DNA of 7,086 nucleotides, from the NCBI GenBank assembly GCA_903882345.1, contig CAIRWO010000082.1:1-7086 (forward strand), in the 5' to 3' direction. Below the pieces are notes generated by a model, which was not told the DNA's origin, made no database searches, and saw only the letters and a program-made list of their open reading frames with translations. This DNA comes from Candidatus Omnitrophota bacterium (GTDB taxonomy: Bacteria > Omnitrophota > Gorgyraeia > Gygaellales > Profunditerraquicolaceae). This document shows, in pieces, positions 4,651-7,086 of this stretch (position 1 is its first letter; each line of letters starts with the position of its first letter). The position numbers and the translations under genes were made by a program.

Positions 4651-6611
4651 TGCGCAGGCTGATTTTCCTGACAATATTTTTTGCGGTTGTTTCGGCGGTG
4701 AGCCTTAATCTGACAGCCGAGGAAAACGCCTCTGCGCTGTTCCTGCCTAAAGAAATGAGGTTCCCTCAGGGCAGGACGATTATCGGTAAAGGGGAAAGGA
4801 TTTCCTTAAACTTGCGTAACATTGATATCATTGAAGCGCTCAAGTTTTTTTCCCTTAAATCCGGGTTGAACATCATCCCTACGCAGAAGGTAGCAGGCAG
4901 GGTTACGCTGACCGTTGAAGACGTGCCGGTAATAGATGTCTTTGATATTATGCTGCGGTCGAATAGCCTGGCTTATGATAAAAAAGGAGATATCTACAAT
5001 GTAATGACGGAGGATGAATACAAGGCTTTATACGGAAAAAATTTTTCCGATACCCGTCAGGTAAAAATATTCCGACTTAAGTATGCTATTCCTGAACAGG
5101 CGTTTAGCCTCCTGGAGGCGGTCAAAAGCGAGATCGGCAGGCTCCTGGTCGAGCAAGAGTCAGGAGCGGTTATGCTTATCGATACGCCGGAAAAAATAGC
5201 CGAAGCAGAGAAGACCTTGGCGACGCTGGAACAGAAGAACAGCGTTAAAGTTTTTACCTTAAAATACGCCCGCGCCAAAGATGTGGAAGAACAGCTTAAA
5301 ACACAGCTTGACTCCAAAAAGGTAGGCAGTATAAAATCAGATGAACGCACAAATCAGGTGATTATCCAGACGTTCCCTGAGAGGATGAAAAATATAGAAG
5401 AGTTGATTACCAGCCTTGATAAAAAAACCAAAGCCGTGCTCATTGACGTAAAGATCCTGAAAATACAATTGACCGATCAGGAAGACCGCGGTATTCAATG
5501 GGAAGGTTTGTTCAACATCGCCAAGCAATACGGTATGACCTATATCGGTTCTTATCCGTTCAGCGCAATACAGTCGGCAACTTCGGCTTTTCAGACAAGG
5601 AGCGCGGTATTAAGCAACTTAGGCGGGCAGGTCGGCTCTTATCCTTTTAGCGGCACAACTTCAAGCCTTAACGGAAGCACAAAAACCGTCCTCGGCCAGA
5701 ATATGCACGTCGGCATTGTAGGCACAAAGCACGATTTTGACCTGGTTGTCGATTATTTATCGACGCTGGGTAAATCCAAGATCATGGCCAGCCCTTCCAT
5801 ATCCGTGGTTAATAACCAAGAAGCAAAAATCCATATCGGTGAACGCCGCGCCTATGTTACCACGACCACAACACAGGGGACCAGTTCAACTACGGTTGCG
5901 GAAGAAGTAACCTATATTGATGTCGGCGTAAGATTGTCGGTAACCCCTATTATAAATGACGACGGATATATCACTTTGAAGGTAAAACCGGAAATCTCAA
6001 GCGTAGTAGATAATCTAGTTACTTCGAGCAATAACCTGGTGCCGATCATTGACACCAGCGCTGCCGAAACAACGGTTATCGCTAAGGATAGATCAACGAT
6101 AATCATCGGCGGCTTAGGCAGGGAAGAAAAAACAGAAAGCAGTACGCAGACCCCTTTCTTTGGGAATCTGCCGCTGGTCGGATTTTTGTTTAAGAATAAG
6201 ACGCAAAAGACCACGCACTTTGAATTAGTAGTTATGCTTACGCCGATTATTTTCGAAGGGGATAAGTTTATTACGACAAAAGAGGCGGAAAAGTTTCCCC
6301 TTAAAGAGCCTAAGAAATTTGATGTGTTTAAGCCGGAAACCCAGTTTGAGCAAGGGCCGCCTCCGGGAATAGTTTTGCAAGATGATTTTAATTCTAAAGG
6401 GTTTAAGCCTTATAAAGCCGGTAGAACCATAGGAGAAGATGAAGTTAGCGGGCCTCCGGCAATAAGCATTAAAGATAGCGTAGACCTAAGAGGGTTTAAA
6501 CTTAATACTATTAGCGGGGCAGGCCAGAAAGCAATCGTGGAACAGCCCCAAAGGAACATTTCTCCTTTTAAAGAAGATGCTGCGCCTAAAGGAATTAGAG
6601 CTTACAACTAA
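4647..6611 (+). CDS. Outer-membrane secretin (GspD/PilQ/MshL family) with repeat-bearing tail
   Basis: This 654-residue secretin would form the multimeric outer-membrane channel of a type II secretion or type IV pilus system. It begins with a signal peptide (MMRRLIFLTIFFAVVSAVSL, cleavage probably near LTA-EE at 24). An N0/STN domain follows at about 52-128 (ISLNLRNIDIIEALKFFS). Next are two N1/NolW-like domains, at about 138-196 (VKIFRLKYA) and 200-259 (VKVFTLKYA). The secretin core spans about 263-538, starting at VLIDVKILKI and including KSKIMASPSISVVNNQEAKI, the threonine-rich gate segment near 404-417, and YIDVGVRLSVTPII. The hallmark TPFFGNLPLVGFLF (502-515) and the final strand ELVVMLTPII (526-535) are both present. 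There is no N-terminal AMIN domain, and neither a third N-domain nor a typical pilotin-binding S-domain is obvious. A tail of about 115 residues carries three short repeats. ATG 4647 overlaps the preceding stop as ATGA; a second ATG follows at 4650. Secretin identity is certain; GspD versus PilQ/MshL is not. Confidence 0.97.
   Translation: MMRRLIFLTIFFAVVSAVSLNLTAEENASALFLPKEMRFPQGRTIIGKGERISLNLRNIDIIEALKFFSLKSGLNIIPTQKVAGRVTLTVEDVPVIDVFDIMLRSNSLAYDKKGDIYNVMTEDEYKALYGKNFSDTRQVKIFRLKYAIPEQAFSLLEAVKSEIGRLLVEQESGAVMLIDTPEKIAEAEKTLATLEQKNSVKVFTLKYARAKDVEEQLKTQLDSKKVGSIKSDERTNQVIIQTFPERMKNIEELITSLDKKTKAVLIDVKILKIQLTDQEDRGIQWEGLFNIAKQYGMTYIGSYPFSAIQSATSAFQTRSAVLSNLGGQVGSYPFSGTTSSLNGSTKTVLGQNMHVGIVGTKHDFDLVVDYLSTLGKSKIMASPSISVVNNQEAKIHIGERRAYVTTTTTQGTSSTTVAEEVTYIDVGVRLSVTPIINDDGYITLKVKPEISSVVDNLVTSSNNLVPIIDTSAAETTVIAKDRSTIIIGGLGREEKTESSTQTPFFGNLPLVGFLFKNKTQKTTHFELVVMLTPIIFEGDKFITTKEAEKFPLKEPKKFDVFKPETQFEQGPPPGIVLQDDFNSKGFKPYKAGRTIGEDEVSGPPAISIKDSVDLRGFKLNTISGAGQKAIVEQPQRNISPFKEDAAPKGIRAYN
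5547..5651 (+). repeat. Repeated GSYPFS motif in the secretin core
   Basis: GSYPFS occurs at residues 301-306 (5547-5564) and again at 330-335 (5634-5651) of the secretin. Both lie in the Ser/Thr/Gly-rich segment between the first core strand and the VGIVGTKHDFDLVVDYL block. The codons differ between copies, so this is not a fresh DNA duplication. In other secretins this part of the sequence is variable and contributes membrane or loop elements of the barrel. Confidence 0.6.
6378..6608 (+). repeat. Three degenerate 12-residue repeats in the secretin C-terminal tail
   Basis: The tail carries QDDFNSKGFKPY (578-589), KDSVDLRGFKLN (609-620) and KEDAAPKGIRAY (642-653). They share the pattern [QK][DE]xxxx[KR]G[FI][KR]x[YN] and are spaced 31 and 33 residues apart. 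The first two are also preceded by GPP and an Ile/Leu-rich strand (GIVL and AISI). Linkers are rich in Pro, Gly and charged residues. The DNA of the copies is clearly diverged, so the repeat is old and kept at the protein level. It lies beyond the last secretin strand, so it could face outward or fold back along the channel. Confidence 0.6.
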
Positions 6612-6669
6612 AGCAGCCGTGGTATTTTTTCAGTAAAGTAGCGATCATTATAATATAGGTAAAGATAAA
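6612..6669 (+). other. Short intergenic gap after the secretin gene
   Basis: This 58-bp spacer has no hairpin that would make a terminator. A perfect TATAAT lies at 6649-6654, but no usable -35 hexamer sits at the right distance, and a start there would leave only about 9 nt before the next ATG. The next gene is therefore probably read through from upstream. Confidence 0.5.
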
Positions 6670-7086
6670 ATGAATAAAAAAAGATACTCTTCCCCGCTAA
6701 ATCTGCGTAAAATAATTTTTATTTTTGTAGGGATATTTATTTTTACCGCTCTCGCATTTTCTGAAGAACCCACTTCAGTATCAAGTCCGGCAGTAACCCC
6801 CGCTTCCGCGGAAACGGGCGCATATGAAGATGAATTAACTACCTTCTTAAACGATTTCAATGCCTTAAAGGAAGAACTGGCGGCAACAAAACAGGATAAC
6901 TATAAATTAAAAAATGAATCTTTAGCGATAATGCAAGAGAAAGCCGCTCTCGACACCCAGCTTAAAGAATCAAAAGCAAAAGAGCAGGCACTGCAGGCTC
7001 AACTTCAGCAGGTTACTACATCAGCTACGGATAAAGATAAAGCGATTGCGGAATTGAGCCAGGCTAAACAGCAACTGCAGGCGCAG
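6670..7086 (+). CDS. Exported coiled-coil protein (3' partial)
   Basis: ATG 6670 opens a frame that stays open to the right edge (139 codons seen). It starts with a basic region and hydrophobic core typical of a signal peptide or membrane anchor (MNKKRYSSPLNLRKIIFIFV, then GIFIFTALAFS), with possible cleavage after ALA or AFS near residue 29-31. A short linker rich in Ser, Pro, Thr and Ala follows. From about residue 52 on it is strongly helical and coiled-coil-like, rich in Lys, Glu, Gln, Ala and Leu (for example ALDTQLKESKAKEQALQAQL). No cysteine is present. Only a weak AGG at 6657-6659 precedes the start. It follows the secretin on the same strand and resembles the coiled-coil protein earlier in the operon in general design, though not in clear sequence. 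A periplasmic structural or accessory role is likely but unproven; the family is not recognised. Confidence 0.8.
   Translation, partial: MNKKRYSSPLNLRKIIFIFVGIFIFTALAFSEEPTSVSSPAVTPASAETGAYEDELTTFLNDFNALKEELAATKQDNYKLKNESLAIMQEKAALDTQLKESKAKEQALQAQLQQVTTSATDKDKAIAELSQAKQQLQAQ

Noticed and set aside
6649..6654. Perfect TATAAT before the last gene
   Set aside because: No -35 hexamer sits 16-18 nt upstream (only a T-run), there is no extended -10 TG, and the resulting leader would be about 9 nt. The region is A+T-rich, so chance is likely.
6648..6860. Minus-strand open frame of 70 codons at the start of the last gene
   Set aside because: It overlaps the signal peptide region of a + strand protein with a coherent signal-plus-coiled-coil design, so it is a shadow.

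Overview
The window looks like chromosomal DNA from a diderm (Gram-negative-type) bacterium of moderate to low G+C. The main reason is an outer-membrane secretin gene linked to an inner-membrane GspC/PilP-like gene and an ExeA/MshM-like AAA+ ATPase gene. The style of the genes (compact + strand operon, SPASM radical SAM neighbour, coiled-coil envelope proteins) reminds me of uncultivated lineages such as Omnitrophota. That taxonomic guess is inference only. No mobile element, CRISPR array, tRNA or rRNA was seen, and every supported gene lies on the + strand.

Region 1 (1-1440) is the end of an upstream operon. It holds the C-terminal part of a membrane-anchored protein with a winged-helix-like tail, cut by the left edge. 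Four bases later comes a complete radical SAM enzyme with a Cys-rich SPASM-like C-terminus.

Region 2 (1441-1745) is a 305-bp non-coding gap. It contains a plausible sigma-70-type promoter (TTGACA, 17 nt, extended -10), a roughly 200-nt transcribed leader, and a strong intrinsic terminator whose U-tract ends only 19 nt before the next start codon. Because the only convincing promoter is upstream of this terminator, the following operon is probably controlled by transcription attenuation. The ligand or trigger is unknown. A 31-codon upstream ORF crosses the terminator and overlaps the ATPase start codon as ATGA.

Region 3 (1746-7086) is a secretin-system operon in tight succession: ExeA/MshM-like ATPase; a single-pass membrane protein with a very long coiled coil (1 nt gap); a GspC/PilP-like inner-membrane protein (15 nt gap); a secretin (4-nt ATGA overlap); then, after 58 bp, an exported coiled-coil protein cut by the right edge. 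The likely joint role is assembly and operation of a type II secretion or type IV pilus-like envelope machine. The ATPase would act in the cytoplasm. The GspC-like protein would couple the inner membrane to the secretin. The two coiled-coil proteins, which I cannot match to a standard subunit, would extend into the periplasm. The secretin ends in an unusual tail of about 115 residues that carries three degenerate copies of a short motif.
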